This document shows positions 1-9,975 of a DNA stretch of 64,000 bases, one piece after another. Under the pieces are notes generated by a model. The model had not been told where the DNA came from. It ran no database searches and saw nothing but the letters and a program-made list of their open reading frames with translations. Source of the DNA: Paracidovorax avenae (GTDB lineage: Bacteria > Pseudomonadota > Gammaproteobacteria > Burkholderiales > Burkholderiaceae_C); assembly GCF_040892545.1 (NCBI RefSeq), contig NZ_CP156079.1:1957501-2021500 (forward strand). Direction: 5' to 3'. Within the stretch, counting starts at the first letter, position 1; each line of letters opens with the position of its first letter. A program made the position numbers and the translations under genes.

Positions 1-1047
1 CGCCATCCGTCGGTGCGGCAGTGGGTGGTGCGCGAACCTGCCGGAGTGGTGGCCGCATTCAGTCCCTGGAACTTTCCGTTCGGGCAGGCGGCCAAGAAAC
101 TGGCCGCCGCGCTGGGTGCGGGCTGCACGGTGGTCCTCAAGGGGCCCGAGGAATCGCCCAGCGCCATTGTCGCGCTGGCGCGGCTGTTCCACGACGCGGG
201 GCTGCCCCCGGGCGCGCTCAATCTGGTCTGGGGCGTGCCGGCGGACATCTCCCGCCAACTGATCGAATCGCCGTGCGTGCGGGTGGTGTCGTTCACGGGC
301 TCGGTGCCCGTGGGCAGGCAGATCGCCGCGCTGGCCGGAACCCACCTCAAGCGCACCACGATGGAACTGGGCGGCCATGCCCCCGTGCTGGTGTTCGACG
401 ACGCCGACGTGGACCAGGCCGCCGCCGCGCTGGCGCGCATGAAGGTGCGCAACGCCGGGCAGGTGTGCGTGTCGCCCTCGCGCTTTTTCGTGCAATCCGG
501 CATCTACGGCCGCTTTGCGGAGCGCTTCATCGAAGCGCTGGGCGCGGTGCAGATGGGCTCCGGCCTGGAGGAGGGCGTGCAGATGGGGCCGCTCATCCAT
601 GCGCGCCGGCTGCAGGCGGTGCAGGGCCTGGTGGACGACGCCGTCGGTGCGGGCGCGAGGGCGTCCACCGGCGGGCAGCGCGTGCGTGGGCGGGGCCATT
701 TCCTGGCGCCTACCGTGCTGCAGGACGTGCCCCCGGGTGCACGCATTCTGCGGGAAGAGCCGTTCGGTCCCCTGGCGGTGCTCGCGCGCTTCGACACCGT
801 GGACGAAGCGTTGCGCCAGGCCAATGCGCTGCCTTTCGGGCTGGCGTCGTACGTCTTCACGCAATCGCTGCCGGTATCCACGCGCGTGGCACGCGGGCTG
901 GAGGCCGGGATGGTCAACATCAACCATTCCGGCATGGCCCATCCCGAGCTGCCCTTCGGCGGCGTGAAGGACAGCGGCTTCGGAAGCGAGGGCGGCACGG
1001 AGTCCTTCGACAGCTTTCTCGTGACCAAGATGGTCACCCAACTCTGA
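1..1047 (+). CDS. Aldehyde dehydrogenase, 5'-truncated by window edge
   Basis: This is the C-terminal three quarters of an NAD(P)-dependent aldehyde dehydrogenase. The frame is open to base 1, so the start and roughly the first 130 residues lie outside the window. Visible family marks are the SPWNFP motif, the NAD-loop FTGSVPVG, the general-base glutamate in MELGGHAP, the catalytic cysteine in NAGQVCVS and the C-terminal [11 protein letters not shown]. It oxidises an aldehyde to the acid in the cytoplasm; the substrate cannot be read from sequence. A second aldehyde dehydrogenase starts 23 bases after the stop and probably shares its transcript. The family is certain, the substrate is not. 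Confidence 0.93.
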   Translation, partial: RHPSVRQWVVREPAGVVAAFSPWNFPFGQAAKKLAAALGAGCTVVLKGPEESPSAIVALARLFHDAGLPPGALNLVWGVPADISRQLIESPCVRVVSFTGSVPVGRQIAALAGTHLKRTTMELGGHAPVLVFDDADVDQAAAALARMKVRNAGQVCVSPSRFFVQSGIYGRFAERFIEALGAVQMGSGLEEGVQMGPLIHARRLQAVQGLVDDAVGAGARASTGGQRVRGRGHFLAPTVLQDVPPGARILREEPFGPLAVLARFDTVDEALRQANALPFGLASYVFTQSLPVSTRVARGLEAGMVNINHSGMAHPELPFGGVKDSGFGSEGGTESFDSFLVTKMVTQL

Positions 1048-1070
1048 ACCGGCCCGGTACGGCCTCCTTT

Positions 1071-2519
1071 ATGCTGAATCTGCAAGATCCTTCCCTGCTG
1101 CGCGACCGCTGCTTCGTGGACGGCCGCTGGACCGCCAGCGAGCGCACCCTGGCCGTGGCCGACCCCGCCACCGGCGCCACCGTGGCCCATGTGCCCCGCA
1201 TGGGCGCTCCGGAAACGCGCGAGGCCATCGAGGCGGCGCACCGCGCGTGGCCCGCGTGGCGCGCGCGCACGGCCGGCGAGCGCGCCGCGCTGCTCGCGCG
1301 CTGGCATGCGCTGGTGCTGGCGAACCAGGACGACCTCGCACGCATCATGACCGCGGAGCAGGGCAAGCCCCTGGCCGAGGCGCGCGGCGAGATCGGCTAT
1401 GCGGCCTCCTTCATCCAGTGGTTCGCCGAGGAGGCGAAGCGGGTCTATGGCGAGACCGTTCCTGCCCCCGTGGCGTCACAGCGCATCGTCGTGGTCCGGG
1501 AGCCCGTGGGCGTGTGTGCCGCCATCACGCCGTGGAATTTCCCGGCTGCGATGATCACCCGCAAGGCCGGGCCGGCCCTGGCGGCCGGCTGCACCATGGT
1601 CGTGAAGCCCGCCAGCCAGACGCCGCTCACCGCGCTCGCGCTGGTGGCGCTGGCCGAGCGCGCGGGCATTCCGCCGGGCGTGCTGTCGGTGGTCACCGGA
1701 CCGGCCCGGGAGGTCGGCACCGAACTGGCGACGAACCCGCTGGTGCGCAAGCTGAGCTTCACCGGCTCCACCGAAGTGGGCCGGCAGCTGATGCAGCAGA
1801 CGGCGGCGACCGTGAAGAAGGTATCGATGGAACTGGGCGGGAATGCGCCCTTCATCGTGTTCGACGATGCCGACCTGGACGCCGCGGTGGAGGGCGCGCT
1901 GGTCTCGAAGTTCCGCAATGCCGGCCAGACCTGCGTGTGCGCGAACCGGCTCTACGTGCACGCGCGCGTGTACGACGCGTTCGCGCGCAAGCTGGTCGAG
2001 GCGCTGGGCGCACTGCGCGTGGGCCACGGCACCGAGGAAGGCGTGCGGATCGGCCCGCTGATCGACGAGGCCGCGGTGCGCAAGGTGGAAGAGCACATCG
2101 CGGACGCGGTGGCCGGTGGCGCACGGGTGGCCCTCGGTGGGCAGCGCCATGCATTGGGCCGCAGCTTCTTCGAGCCGACCGTGCTCACGGGCGTGACGCA
2201 GCGCATGCGCGTGGCGCGCGAGGAGACCTTCGGGCCGCTGGCGCCGCTGTTCCGCTTCGAGACCGAGGACGAGGTGGTGGCGATGGCCAACGACACCGAG
2301 TTCGGACTGGCGAGCTATTTCTACGCCCGCGATATTGGCCGCGCATGGCGCGTGGCCGAGCGCCTGGAGTACGGCATGGTGGGCGTGAACACGGGAATGA
2401 TCTCCAACGAGGTGGCTCCGTTCGGCGGCATCAAGCAGTCCGGCCTGGGGCGCGAGGGCTCGCGCCACGGCATGGACGATTACCTCACCCTCAAGTACAT
2501 CAACATGGCCGGCATCTGA
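1071..2519 (+). CDS. gabD: NAD(P)-dependent succinate-semialdehyde dehydrogenase
   Basis: A full-length 482-residue aldehyde dehydrogenase resembling the GabD group, which oxidises succinate semialdehyde to succinate at the end of GABA and polyamine breakdown. General-base Glu254 lies in MELGGNAP. Catalytic Cys288 is followed by Cys290 in NAGQTCVCANRLYV, the paired cysteines typical of GabD. PWNFP, FTGSTEVG and PFGGIKQSGLGREG are all present. The ATG at 1071 gives a normal N-terminus (RCFVDGRW is the usual opening strand); the same frame is open far upstream but that part is antisense-like noise. A class III aminotransferase at 16950, of a family that includes GABA transaminases, could feed it, though that link is inference. 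Confidence 0.9.
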   Translation: MLNLQDPSLLRDRCFVDGRWTASERTLAVADPATGATVAHVPRMGAPETREAIEAAHRAWPAWRARTAGERAALLARWHALVLANQDDLARIMTAEQGKPLAEARGEIGYAASFIQWFAEEAKRVYGETVPAPVASQRIVVVREPVGVCAAITPWNFPAAMITRKAGPALAAGCTMVVKPASQTPLTALALVALAERAGIPPGVLSVVTGPAREVGTELATNPLVRKLSFTGSTEVGRQLMQQTAATVKKVSMELGGNAPFIVFDDADLDAAVEGALVSKFRNAGQTCVCANRLYVHARVYDAFARKLVEALGALRVGHGTEEGVRIGPLIDEAAVRKVEEHIADAVAGGARVALGGQRHALGRSFFEPTVLTGVTQRMRVAREETFGPLAPLFRFETEDEVVAMANDTEFGLASYFYARDIGRAWRVAERLEYGMVGVNTGMISNEVAPFGGIKQSGLGREGSRHGMDDYLTLKYINMAGI

Positions 2520-2563
2520 TCCGGCCGAGCGCGATCCCTTTCCCCCAGAACCAGGAGTCTTCC

Positions 2564-3178
2564 ATGTCCCAATCCCTCCAGCCCCGGCAGCCCGACCACC
2601 CGATCCACAGCGTGTTCACCGACCGGTGGTCGCCCCGCGCCTTCACCGGCGAGTCCATTCCCGAGCCCGCCTTGCTGGCCCTGCTCGAGGCCGCCCGCTG
2701 GGCGCCGTCGGCCTACAACGCCCAGCCCTGGCGGTTCATCTACGCCCGGCGCGATACGGCCAGCTGGGATCCCATCTTCCAGGCACTGGAGCCCTTCAAC
2801 CAGGGGTGGGCCCGGCGGGCCGGGGCCCTGGTGGTGATCGCCTCGGCCGAGCAGGCCGTGTTCCCGGGCGAGTCCGCGCCCGCGCCCAACGCCTGGCATG
2901 CCTTCGATGCGGGCGCTGCCTGGGCCAGCCTCGCGCTGCAGGCGACGCTGTCGGGCTGGTCGGCGCATGCCATGGCCGGCTTCGATGCCGGCGCCGTGCG
3001 GCAGGCCGCATCCGTCCCCGAGGGCCATGCGATCCACGCCGTGGTGGCGATCGGCCGCCGTGGCGACAAGGGCGTGCTGCCCGAGGGACTTCAGTCGCGC
3101 GAGTCGCCCAACGGCCGCCTGCCACTCGCGCAACTGGCCTCGGAAGGTCGCTTTCCTGCAGGGGCCTCGGGCGCCTGA
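2564..3178 (+). CDS. Nitroreductase family protein
   Basis: A 204-residue FMN-dependent nitroreductase-like flavoprotein, normal length for the family. The N-terminal RWSPRAF segment and the SAYNAQPWRF segment correspond to the phosphate- and flavin-contact regions of the fold. A good ribosome-binding site (CAGGAG) precedes the ATG at 2564, 44 bases after the gabD-like gene, so it is probably cotranscribed. Such enzymes reduce nitro groups, quinones or enoyl compounds with NAD(P)H; the natural substrate here is unknown. It ends facing the minus-strand Ycf48-like gene. Confidence 0.85.
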   Translation: MSQSLQPRQPDHPIHSVFTDRWSPRAFTGESIPEPALLALLEAARWAPSAYNAQPWRFIYARRDTASWDPIFQALEPFNQGWARRAGALVVIASAEQAVFPGESAPAPNAWHAFDAGAAWASLALQATLSGWSAHAMAGFDAGAVRQAASVPEGHAIHAVVAIGRRGDKGVLPEGLQSRESPNGRLPLAQLASEGRFPAGASGA

Positions 3179-3229
3179 CGGCCCGAAGGCGGTCTCCCTG
3201 CCCGGTCCACGGACTGCCCGTGGTGCCGT

Positions 3230-3248
3230 GCCCGGCGCCGCGGGCTTT
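3230..3248. terminator. Weak hairpin between convergent genes
   Basis: A GCCCG/CGGGC stem with a six-base loop is followed by TTT on the plus strand. It sits between the stop of the nitroreductase and the stop of the convergent Ycf48-like gene. A second small hairpin (CCACGG/CCGTGG) lies at 3207-3223. Position suits a terminator, but the stems are short and the T-tract is minimal. Confidence 0.25.
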
Positions 3249-3265
3249 CCTTTGCCTGCGTGGCG

Positions 3266-4270
3266 TCAGCGGGCGGTGGCGCTCGGCGCGACCGGCCCCT
3301 GCCGCGAATAGAACACATCCGGCCGGTCCGGCGTGCCCGCACCGGCCACCACGCTGGTCAGGGCCAGCCGGTCCGGCCGGACTTCGGTGGAGAAGGTGGC
3401 GCCGCCGTCGGTGCTGCGCAGCACCAGGCCGTCCAGGCCCGCGCCCACGACAGTGCTGCCCCGGGCCTGCAGCGCGGTGATGGAGGACTGGCTGTGCGTT
3501 TCCACGCGCTGCCAGGTGCGGCCGTCGTCGCCGCTGCGGTAGAGGGAGCCGCGCAGCCCGGCGGCCAGCAGCGTGCCGTCCGGCGTGGCCGCTCCGGTCC
3601 AGAACGAACCCTGGTACCCCGTGGGCAGGTAGGCCCAGGTCCGGCCCTGGTCGTCCGAACGCAGTACCGTGCCTTTCTCGGCGGCGGCAAAGAGCCGGCC
3701 ACGGGTGTCCGCGAACAGGCCCAGCAGGTTCAGGTCGGCCTTGCGGGCACCGTCCGGCGGAGGCAGTTCCACCTTGTGCCAGGTCGCGCCCCCGTCGTCC
3801 GTGGTCAGCACCAGCGACCACAGGCCGACCGCCACGCCGTGTGCGGCGTCGAAGAAGTGCATGGCGAAGAGCGGGCGGTCCTCGTGCAGATCCTCGCGCT
3901 GCAGGCTCCAGGTTTCGCCACCGTCCGCGGTGTGCAGGATCACGCCGGCGTGGCCCGCGGCCCAGCCGTTGTGCGCGTCCGCGAAAGCCACGGACGTCAG
4001 TGTCACGTCCACGGGCACCGAACGGGCCTGGCGGTGGGTGCGGCCGCCATCGTCGGACAGCAGCACCACGCCGTGGTCGCCGACCGCCACCAGCCGGGAG
4101 CCCGCCAGGGCGCTGCCCAGCACCATGGCCTGGGCGGCATAGGGAACCTGCCGCGCCGCGGAGATGGCCGGCACGGGAGCGGAGCCCGTGGCGGGCACGG
4201 GCTGGGCGAGTACGGCTCCCTGCAGGCACAGGGCCGCAGACAGCAGGAGGGGAGGAATGCTGGGGCGCAT
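3266..4270 (-). CDS. Ycf48-like beta-propeller protein, exported
   Basis: A 334-residue protein with an N-terminal signal peptide (about residues 1-23) followed by at least six repeats of the form V-G-x-x-G-x-V-L-x-S-D-D-G-G-x-T-W. This is the BNR/Ycf48 propeller signature, so a periplasmic six- or seven-bladed propeller is expected. Plant and cyanobacterial Ycf48 helps photosystem II assembly, but bacterial relatives next to RND transporters are accessory proteins of unknown function. It is the last gene of a six-gene minus-strand run, 25 bases after the RND transporter. I infer a role as periplasmic partner of that transporter; no catalytic site is visible. Confidence 0.85.
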   Translation of the reverse strand: MRPSIPPLLLSAALCLQGAVLAQPVPATGSAPVPAISAARQVPYAAQAMVLGSALAGSRLVAVGDHGVVLLSDDGGRTHRQARSVPVDVTLTSVAFADAHNGWAAGHAGVILHTADGGETWSLQREDLHEDRPLFAMHFFDAAHGVAVGLWSLVLTTDDGGATWHKVELPPPDGARKADLNLLGLFADTRGRLFAAAEKGTVLRSDDQGRTWAYLPTGYQGSFWTGAATPDGTLLAAGLRGSLYRSGDDGRTWQRVETHSQSSITALQARGSTVVGAGLDGLVLRSTDGGATFSTEVRPDRLALTSVVAGAGTPDRPDVFYSRQGPVAPSATAR

Positions 4271-4295
4271 GGGGCGGGTCCTGGAAAGGGGCGGA

Positions 4296-6767
4296 TCAGT
4301 CGTGCTGCAGCCCGGTGGCCTGCACGGGCTTGCGGCGGGGGAAGAGGCGTTCCAGCCAGACGGCGACCGCCGGCAGGGCCGTCATGGCCATCACCATGTT
4401 CACCATGAACATGAAGGCCAGCAGCTTGCCCATGTCCGCCTGGAACTTCAGCTGCGAGAACGACCAGGTCGCCACGCCGACGGCCAGCGTGATGGCCGTG
4501 AAGATGGTCGCCGTGCCGACCTCGAGGATGGCGGATTCCACGGCCTTGACGATGCTCTGGCCGTGGGCGAGGTGCATCAGCAGCCGGTTGTAGATGTAGA
4601 AGGCGTAGTCCACGCCGATGCCCACCGCCAGCACCATCACCGGCAGCGTGGCCACGGTCAGGCCGATCTCCAGCTCCTTCATGAACCAGTAGCCGATGAA
4701 GGTGCCCACGGTGAGCGGCAGGCAGCAGGCCACGACGGCGCGCAGGTCGCGATAGACCGAAAACACCAGCACGATGATGGCGGCATACACGTAGAGCATC
4801 ATCGGCAGCTCGCTCTTTTCCACCTCGTCGTCGATCGCCGCCAGCACGCCGGCGTTGCCCGAGGCGAGGCGGATGGCGATGCCGTCCTGCCTGTCGCTTT
4901 CCCGGAAACGCTTCACGGCGTCGATCACGCGCTGGATGGTGGCCGCCTTGTGGTCGGTCAGGAAAAGGTGGACCGCCGTCATGCTGCAGTCCTTGCGCAT
5001 CATGCCGGGCAGGCGGGCGATCTCGGTGGACAGGGCCGCGTAGTTGCCGGGGTCCAGCGGGATCACCGCCATCTTCGGGTTGCCTTCGTTGTAGCCCTCG
5101 TTGTAGAGCCGCAGCTGCCCCGCGTACGATGCCACGGAGAGCACGCCCTCCACCGGCTGCATGGCCCAGGTGAAGCGGTCCTGGTAGAGCCCGACATTGA
5201 CGTTGCCGCAGCTGTCGGGCGGCGCCTCAAAGACCACGGTCAGCCAGTCCAGGCCTGTGTCGTAGCTGCCTGAGATGGCGACCGCGTCGCGGTTGAAGCG
5301 CGAGTCCGCGCGCAGCTCCGGCGCGCCGGGCTGCAGCGTGCCCACCACCCGGTCGCGGCTTTGCCAGACGGCGGCGGCGAAGACCACGGCCGTGGCCGCC
5401 AGCACCAGCAGGGCGTTGCGCGGCTCCGCGACGCGGGCGAGCACGCGCAGCCAGCCCGAGCGCCGCTCGCGCTGCACCAGCGCCGCGTCGGCGTAGCGCT
5501 TGCCGATGTCGAAATACGAGGCCGCCACCGGCAGCATCACGAGATTGGTGACGATCTTGTAGGCGACCCCCAGCGAGGCGGTGATCGCCAGTTCGCGCAC
5601 CATCGGTATCGGGATGAGCAGCAGGGTGACGAACGATACGAAGGCGGTCACCAGCGCCAGCGAGCCCGGAATCAGCAGGCCGGTGAAGCTGTCGCGGCAG
5701 GCGTCGTAGTTGGAGCGGCCGTGCGATATCTGCCGCACGATGAAGTTGATCTGCTGCACGCCGTGCGATACGCCGATGGCGAACACCAGGAAGGGCACGA
5801 GCACGCCGAGCGGATCCAGGCCGAAGCCGATCAGCTTGAGCGTGCCGAACTGCCACACCAGCGAGGTGAGAGAGCACACGATCGGCAGCAGCGTGAAGCG
5901 CACCGAGCGGCAGTACCAGTACACCGCCAGTGCCGTCAGCACCAGGGCGACGGCGCAGAACTTCAGTACCGAGCGCGCGCCGTCGGCGATGTCGCCGATC
6001 TGCTTGGCGAAGCCGATGATCTGGATCTCGAAATCCGCATCCTCGAACTTCGCGCGGATCCGCTCTTCCAGCAGGTGGTTGTAGGCCACGTAGTCCAGCT
6101 TCGTGTTGTCGGCGCCCACCTCCAGCAGCTCGGCGGTGACCATGGCGCTCGTCTCGTCGCGCGAGACCAGCGTCCCCACGAATCCGCCCTGCGAGGCGGC
6201 GCGGCGGATGCCGACGATGGAGTCGGGCGTGAGCTGTCCGGGCGTGATGGTGCTGTCGATCAGCGGGTCGGCCCGGAAACCTTCCTCGGTGATCTCGTTG
6301 ACGAAGCTGTTGGGCGTCCAGACGGAGCGCACGCCCAGCCGCTCGACGTTGGGCAGGTAGCCGACCGCCTGGGTGACCTCGTACACGCGCTGCAGCGCGG
6401 CGGGCGTCCAGATGCTGCCGTGCCGTGCCTTCACCACGATGTTCAGCCGGTTGGCGCCGAGCACGTCGTTGCGGTATTCCTTGAAGGTCTCGATGTACTC
6501 GTGCCCCACGGGCATCTGCTTCTCGAAGCCCGCGTCCATGCGCAACTGGACCGCGAACCAGGCCATCACTGCGGTGAAGAGCACCAGCGCGGCGAGCAGC
6601 GCCGTCCGGTGGCGGAAGACGATCTTTTCGACGCGCTGCACGGCGCGGACGAGGGTGGACCGGGGAGGGCGGGCGGAATCGGGCACGGGCGGCTTTCGGC
6701 AGGCAGTCGGGGGCGGAGGTGCGGGAGGGGCGCAGGGCGCATCGGGCGGCACGGCCTGCAGCGCCAT
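4296..6767 (-). CDS. RND/MMPL-family transporter
   Basis: An 823-residue inner-membrane protein of the RND superfamily (MMPL branch). A proline-rich cytoplasmic N-terminus of about 35 residues precedes the first membrane helix. A large periplasmic loop follows, then a cluster of five helices, a second large loop and a final helix cluster ending near VWLERLFPRRK. MMPL proteins typically export lipids or other hydrophobic molecules using the proton gradient. No membrane-fusion or TolC gene adjoins it; the neighbours are DUF1302, DUF1329 and a Ycf48-like protein, 12 and 25 bases away on the near sides. That context suggests a dedicated envelope transport machine rather than a multidrug pump. Confidence 0.88.
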   Translation of the reverse strand: MALQAVPPDAPCAPPAPPPPTACRKPPVPDSARPPRSTLVRAVQRVEKIVFRHRTALLAALVLFTAVMAWFAVQLRMDAGFEKQMPVGHEYIETFKEYRNDVLGANRLNIVVKARHGSIWTPAALQRVYEVTQAVGYLPNVERLGVRSVWTPNSFVNEITEEGFRADPLIDSTITPGQLTPDSIVGIRRAASQGGFVGTLVSRDETSAMVTAELLEVGADNTKLDYVAYNHLLEERIRAKFEDADFEIQIIGFAKQIGDIADGARSVLKFCAVALVLTALAVYWYCRSVRFTLLPIVCSLTSLVWQFGTLKLIGFGLDPLGVLVPFLVFAIGVSHGVQQINFIVRQISHGRSNYDACRDSFTGLLIPGSLALVTAFVSFVTLLLIPIPMVRELAITASLGVAYKIVTNLVMLPVAASYFDIGKRYADAALVQRERRSGWLRVLARVAEPRNALLVLAATAVVFAAAVWQSRDRVVGTLQPGAPELRADSRFNRDAVAISGSYDTGLDWLTVVFEAPPDSCGNVNVGLYQDRFTWAMQPVEGVLSVASYAGQLRLYNEGYNEGNPKMAVIPLDPGNYAALSTEIARLPGMMRKDCSMTAVHLFLTDHKAATIQRVIDAVKRFRESDRQDGIAIRLASGNAGVLAAIDDEVEKSELPMMLYVYAAIIVLVFSVYRDLRAVVACCLPLTVGTFIGYWFMKELEIGLTVATLPVMVLAVGIGVDYAFYIYNRLLMHLAHGQSIVKAVESAILEVGTATIFTAITLAVGVATWSFSQLKFQADMGKLLAFMFMVNMVMAMTALPAVAVWLERLFPRRKPVQATGLQHD

Positions 6768-6779
6768 GCCGCCCTCGCG

Positions 6780-8432
6780 TCAGAAGTTCCGCGACAGGGT
6801 GAAGCCCAGGTAGTTGCGGTCGCGCAGCGGCTGGTCGAACACCCGCTTGCCGCCGAAGAAGGCCGCGTAGTTGATCGACGCCTGCCACTTGGCGGGGTTC
6901 TGCACGAAGCTCACCGTGAGGTTGACCGACTTCGCGCCCTCCATGAGCTGCCCGGCCGCGTTGGGCGTGCGGCCCTTGACGGCCTGGAAGTAGTAGATTT
7001 CGGGGATCACCTGCCAGCCGGGGATGACCGTGCCGTCGTACACCCAGCTGAAGTCCAGGTTGTAGCCCCACGCCGTTTTCGAGCCCACGGGCGAGGGCGA
7101 CGCCCCCGCGTTGAACTCCTGCCCCCAGCCCCAGGAGCCTGCGGAAATCGGGTCGGCGCCGTAGAACTGCTTCAGGTGCGGGTAGCGCACCACCACGGTT
7201 TCCGCCATCAGGGTGGCGGTGCTGGCGCCCAGCAGGTCCAGCAGCCACTGGCCGTTGCTGGGCGTGACGCTGTAGAGGCCGGTCAGGTGCCACTGGAACT
7301 TCTTCTCGTCCACCCAGCAGTTGCCACCCTGGGAGGCGCATCCGGTGGCGGCGGAATTCAGCGACACCGCGTCGCGCGGCCGGTAGGACAGCTCGGTGCC
7401 GACGGACCAGTCGCCCACGGGCATGTTCGCGCTCACGCCGTAGAGCCGGCGGTTCTCCGCGAACGTCCAGCCCGCGCGGCCCGTGCCATTCACGTTGCTG
7501 CTGAAATTGGCCCCCTTGTCCTGGTAGTTCAGCACGTAGGCGCCGAGGTTCAGCGAAGTGTCTTCCGGCTGGTAGCGCAGGGCCACGCCCCACTGCCCGC
7601 TGTTCTTCGGCTTGGCCTCGACGAGCCCGTAGGTGTCGTGGCCCTTGCCGAGGCCGTTGGCGGTGGACCAGTAGCTGCCCGTGGGAGGCATGTAGTTGCC
7701 GTTCCAGTGCGTCTGCACGTAGGCCTCGAAGTTGAGTCCATGGCCCAGTCCGCTGGCGACGCTCACCATCGGCGCGGGCAGCAGCACCTCCTTGAGCTGG
7801 GTGCCGGGTTGAGAGGCCCGCATCACGTCCACCGCGTTCGTGCTGTTGATGCCGCCGGACAGGAACAGGCTCTCGCCCCAGTTGATCACCTGGTTGCCGA
7901 TGCGCACGCGCGCGCGCTGCTCGCCGATGTCGAAGGATTTGCTCACCCACAGGTCCAGCAGGCGTGCCTTGAACCGCAGGTCGCGGCGCGCGTCCGGCGC
8001 CAGGCCGTCCCGCAGGCCGGAAGGCGCGCCCGCCGCCAGGTAGCCGGTCGTGTCCGACGCGGTGAAATCCTTGATCCAGTTCACCCGACCGAGAAAGGTG
8101 ATGTCGGACGGCAGCTTCAGCAGCAGTTCGTGGCTGCCCTTGAGATAGGTGGTGAAGGCATCGCCCTTGGCGTAGTTCAGGTTGCCCTGGTCCCCCAGGG
8201 CCGATGTGGGCGCCAGGCACCCCGCAGGGGCGCCGTCGCCGGTGGCGCCGGCGTTGACGAGGGTGCAGGCCGGGTCCTTCATGCGGATACCGGTGCCGAC
8301 GGTGACCGTCGAGTCGAAGCTTCCGCGGATGTTCTCCGTCTCGAAGGTCATGGCGTCCGCGCCGTTGCCGAGCAGCGCGGCAGCGGCCAGCGCAGTCGTG
8401 CGCAGGTGCAGGGAATGCTTGGAGGTCGTCAT
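6780..8432 (-). CDS. DUF1302 family outer-membrane protein
   Basis: A 550-residue protein with an N-terminal signal peptide ending near NGADA and a long body rich in alternating aromatic/polar strands (for example WGESLFLSGGINSTNAV and the terminal YLGFTLSRNF). The C-terminal phenylalanine is typical of outer-membrane beta-barrels. Length and motifs match DUF1302, a family of proposed barrels found almost always beside DUF1329. A strong ribosome-binding site (AGGAGA) precedes the ATG. It lies 30 bases after the DUF1329 gene and 12 before the RND gene, so cotranscription is very likely. Function is undefined; passage of a hydrophobic compound across the outer membrane is inference. Confidence 0.9.
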   Translation of the reverse strand: MTTSKHSLHLRTTALAAAALLGNGADAMTFETENIRGSFDSTVTVGTGIRMKDPACTLVNAGATGDGAPAGCLAPTSALGDQGNLNYAKGDAFTTYLKGSHELLLKLPSDITFLGRVNWIKDFTASDTTGYLAAGAPSGLRDGLAPDARRDLRFKARLLDLWVSKSFDIGEQRARVRIGNQVINWGESLFLSGGINSTNAVDVMRASQPGTQLKEVLLPAPMVSVASGLGHGLNFEAYVQTHWNGNYMPPTGSYWSTANGLGKGHDTYGLVEAKPKNSGQWGVALRYQPEDTSLNLGAYVLNYQDKGANFSSNVNGTGRAGWTFAENRRLYGVSANMPVGDWSVGTELSYRPRDAVSLNSAATGCASQGGNCWVDEKKFQWHLTGLYSVTPSNGQWLLDLLGASTATLMAETVVVRYPHLKQFYGADPISAGSWGWGQEFNAGASPSPVGSKTAWGYNLDFSWVYDGTVIPGWQVIPEIYYFQAVKGRTPNAAGQLMEGAKSVNLTVSFVQNPAKWQASINYAAFFGGKRVFDQPLRDRNYLGFTLSRNF

Positions 8433-8462
8433 CCTGTTCTCCTGGATCGGGGCGTGCAGGCC

Positions 8463-9866
8463 TCAGCGCTCGCTGATGGCGCGGAGGTTGTCGGAGGTGT
8501 AGAAGCTGGACTTGAACCGCGGGCCGGTGGGCTCGGTGAACCAGCGGATGTCCTTGCCGACGCCGACCGTATGGGTGTCGAAGACGTAGCGCCCTTCGGC
8601 CAGGTTGTTCTGCACCATGGCCATCACGTCGCAGCTGCCGGTCTCGTAAACGGGAATCAGGAAGCCTTCTCGCATCTTGGCCAGCTTGTTCTGGCCGTCG
8701 AAGTCATCCATCAGCACCGGGGCCCAGCTGTCCTCGTCGAGATAGATGGTGCGCTTCGGCGCGGAGTGGCGCATGCCGGATTTCACCGTCGCCTCGATCA
8801 CCCACACGCGGTGCAGTTCGTAGCGCCGATGCGTTTGCGCGATGAAGTCCGGTCTGGCGACGTCCTCGAACCTCGCCTTGAAGTCGAACGCGCCGAACGC
8901 GTTGTAGGGCACGTACATTTCCTTCTTGCCGACCAGCTTCCAGTCGAAGCGGTCCAGCGCGCCGTTGAACACCTGGGGCTCGTCCAGCGTGTACTGGTTC
9001 TCCATGCCGATCTGCGGCGCGTCATGCGAATAGGTGGGCATGCGCCGCACGCGCCGCTGGCCGGGGAAGTAGTAGAAGGTCTCGTTCTCCGCCTGGTTGA
9101 TGTACTGCGTGATCGCCAGGGCCTGGCCGGCCAGCGCCGCGGGCGCCACGTAGCCGAAATACACGTAGAACTCCACGGGCGGCAGCGAGGAAAGCTGCGT
9201 GGAGCCCTTCGCGCCGGAGGGGATGAACACGGTCTGTTCCGAATCGGCGCGGATCCATTCGGTGCTGCCGCGCCGCGGCGACACCGCGGTGATCGTGCCC
9301 TTGTAGTCGATGCCCACGCCGCGGTAGCGCATCTTGGAGTTCCACATCGCCTCCACGCCGGAGGAAGGGATGGGGAACGGGTAGCCGGGCACGGTGGCCT
9401 CCTTCAGGCTCCAGCCGTCGTCGTTGAGCTTCGCGGTGCCCAGGTTCTTGCGGGTGTTGGCGGCGACGAAATCCGGCACGCCGCAGGTGCGGTGCGACGG
9501 ATACACGTCCATCCGGTAGTCCTTGCGCTGCCTGAGCATGGCCAACTGGCCGGCGCTGAGCCTGTCGGCGTACTTGTCCGCGTTGGATGCGTCGATGGTC
9601 AGCAGCGGCTTTTCATCCTTGTGCTTCCAGTAGTCCACGCGCAGCTTGCCCCATTCCCAGCCGGCCTGCGGGGCTTCGGCGCCCTGCCATGCGGGAATGG
9701 AACCGTCCTTGTTGCCCTCCTTTTCCGCGCCGGACGGCGTGAGCTTGTCCAGTTGGGCGAGGTCGGCCGCCGCGGCAGCAAGGGGGGGCGCGAGCAACTG
9801 GGCCGCGAGGACGGCCGCGCAGGTGGCGCGGGAGAGCGGGAAGCGGGGTGGGTTCTCGTGGAACAT
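8463..9866 (-). CDS. DUF1329 family exported protein
   Basis: A 467-residue protein with a signal peptide (about 32 residues, ending in the APPLAAAAA region) matching DUF1329, a LolA/LolB-like family predicted to bind lipid or another hydrophobic ligand in the periplasm or at the outer membrane. The ATG at 9866 has a GGAGA ribosome-binding site and begins a clean signal peptide; the 79 extra in-frame codons upstream lack these and are not coding. It immediately precedes DUF1302 in the same run, the standard pairing. Ligand and direction of transport are unknown. Confidence 0.9.
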   Translation of the reverse strand: MFHENPPRFPLSRATCAAVLAAQLLAPPLAAAAADLAQLDKLTPSGAEKEGNKDGSIPAWQGAEAPQAGWEWGKLRVDYWKHKDEKPLLTIDASNADKYADRLSAGQLAMLRQRKDYRMDVYPSHRTCGVPDFVAANTRKNLGTAKLNDDGWSLKEATVPGYPFPIPSSGVEAMWNSKMRYRGVGIDYKGTITAVSPRRGSTEWIRADSEQTVFIPSGAKGSTQLSSLPPVEFYVYFGYVAPAALAGQALAITQYINQAENETFYYFPGQRRVRRMPTYSHDAPQIGMENQYTLDEPQVFNGALDRFDWKLVGKKEMYVPYNAFGAFDFKARFEDVARPDFIAQTHRRYELHRVWVIEATVKSGMRHSAPKRTIYLDEDSWAPVLMDDFDGQNKLAKMREGFLIPVYETGSCDVMAMVQNNLAEGRYVFDTHTVGVGKDIRWFTEPTGPRFKSSFYTSDNLRAISER

Positions 9867-9975
9867 GGAAATCTCCGTTGATGGCTGTGTTCGATCGGTG
9901 ATGGCGTGCGGTGGCCTCCGCGGCCGTCCGGGCCGCGGCAGGTGGATGTCTGCAAGGCGCCGCTGTCGGCGAGGG

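Noticed and set aside
5361..9881. A 1506-codon open frame on the plus strand across the RND, DUF1302 and DUF1329 genes
   Set aside because: It is antisense to three recognisable genes, has no protein family features and is rich in the His/Gln/Arg/Gly residues typical of reverse-strand reading of GC-rich codons.
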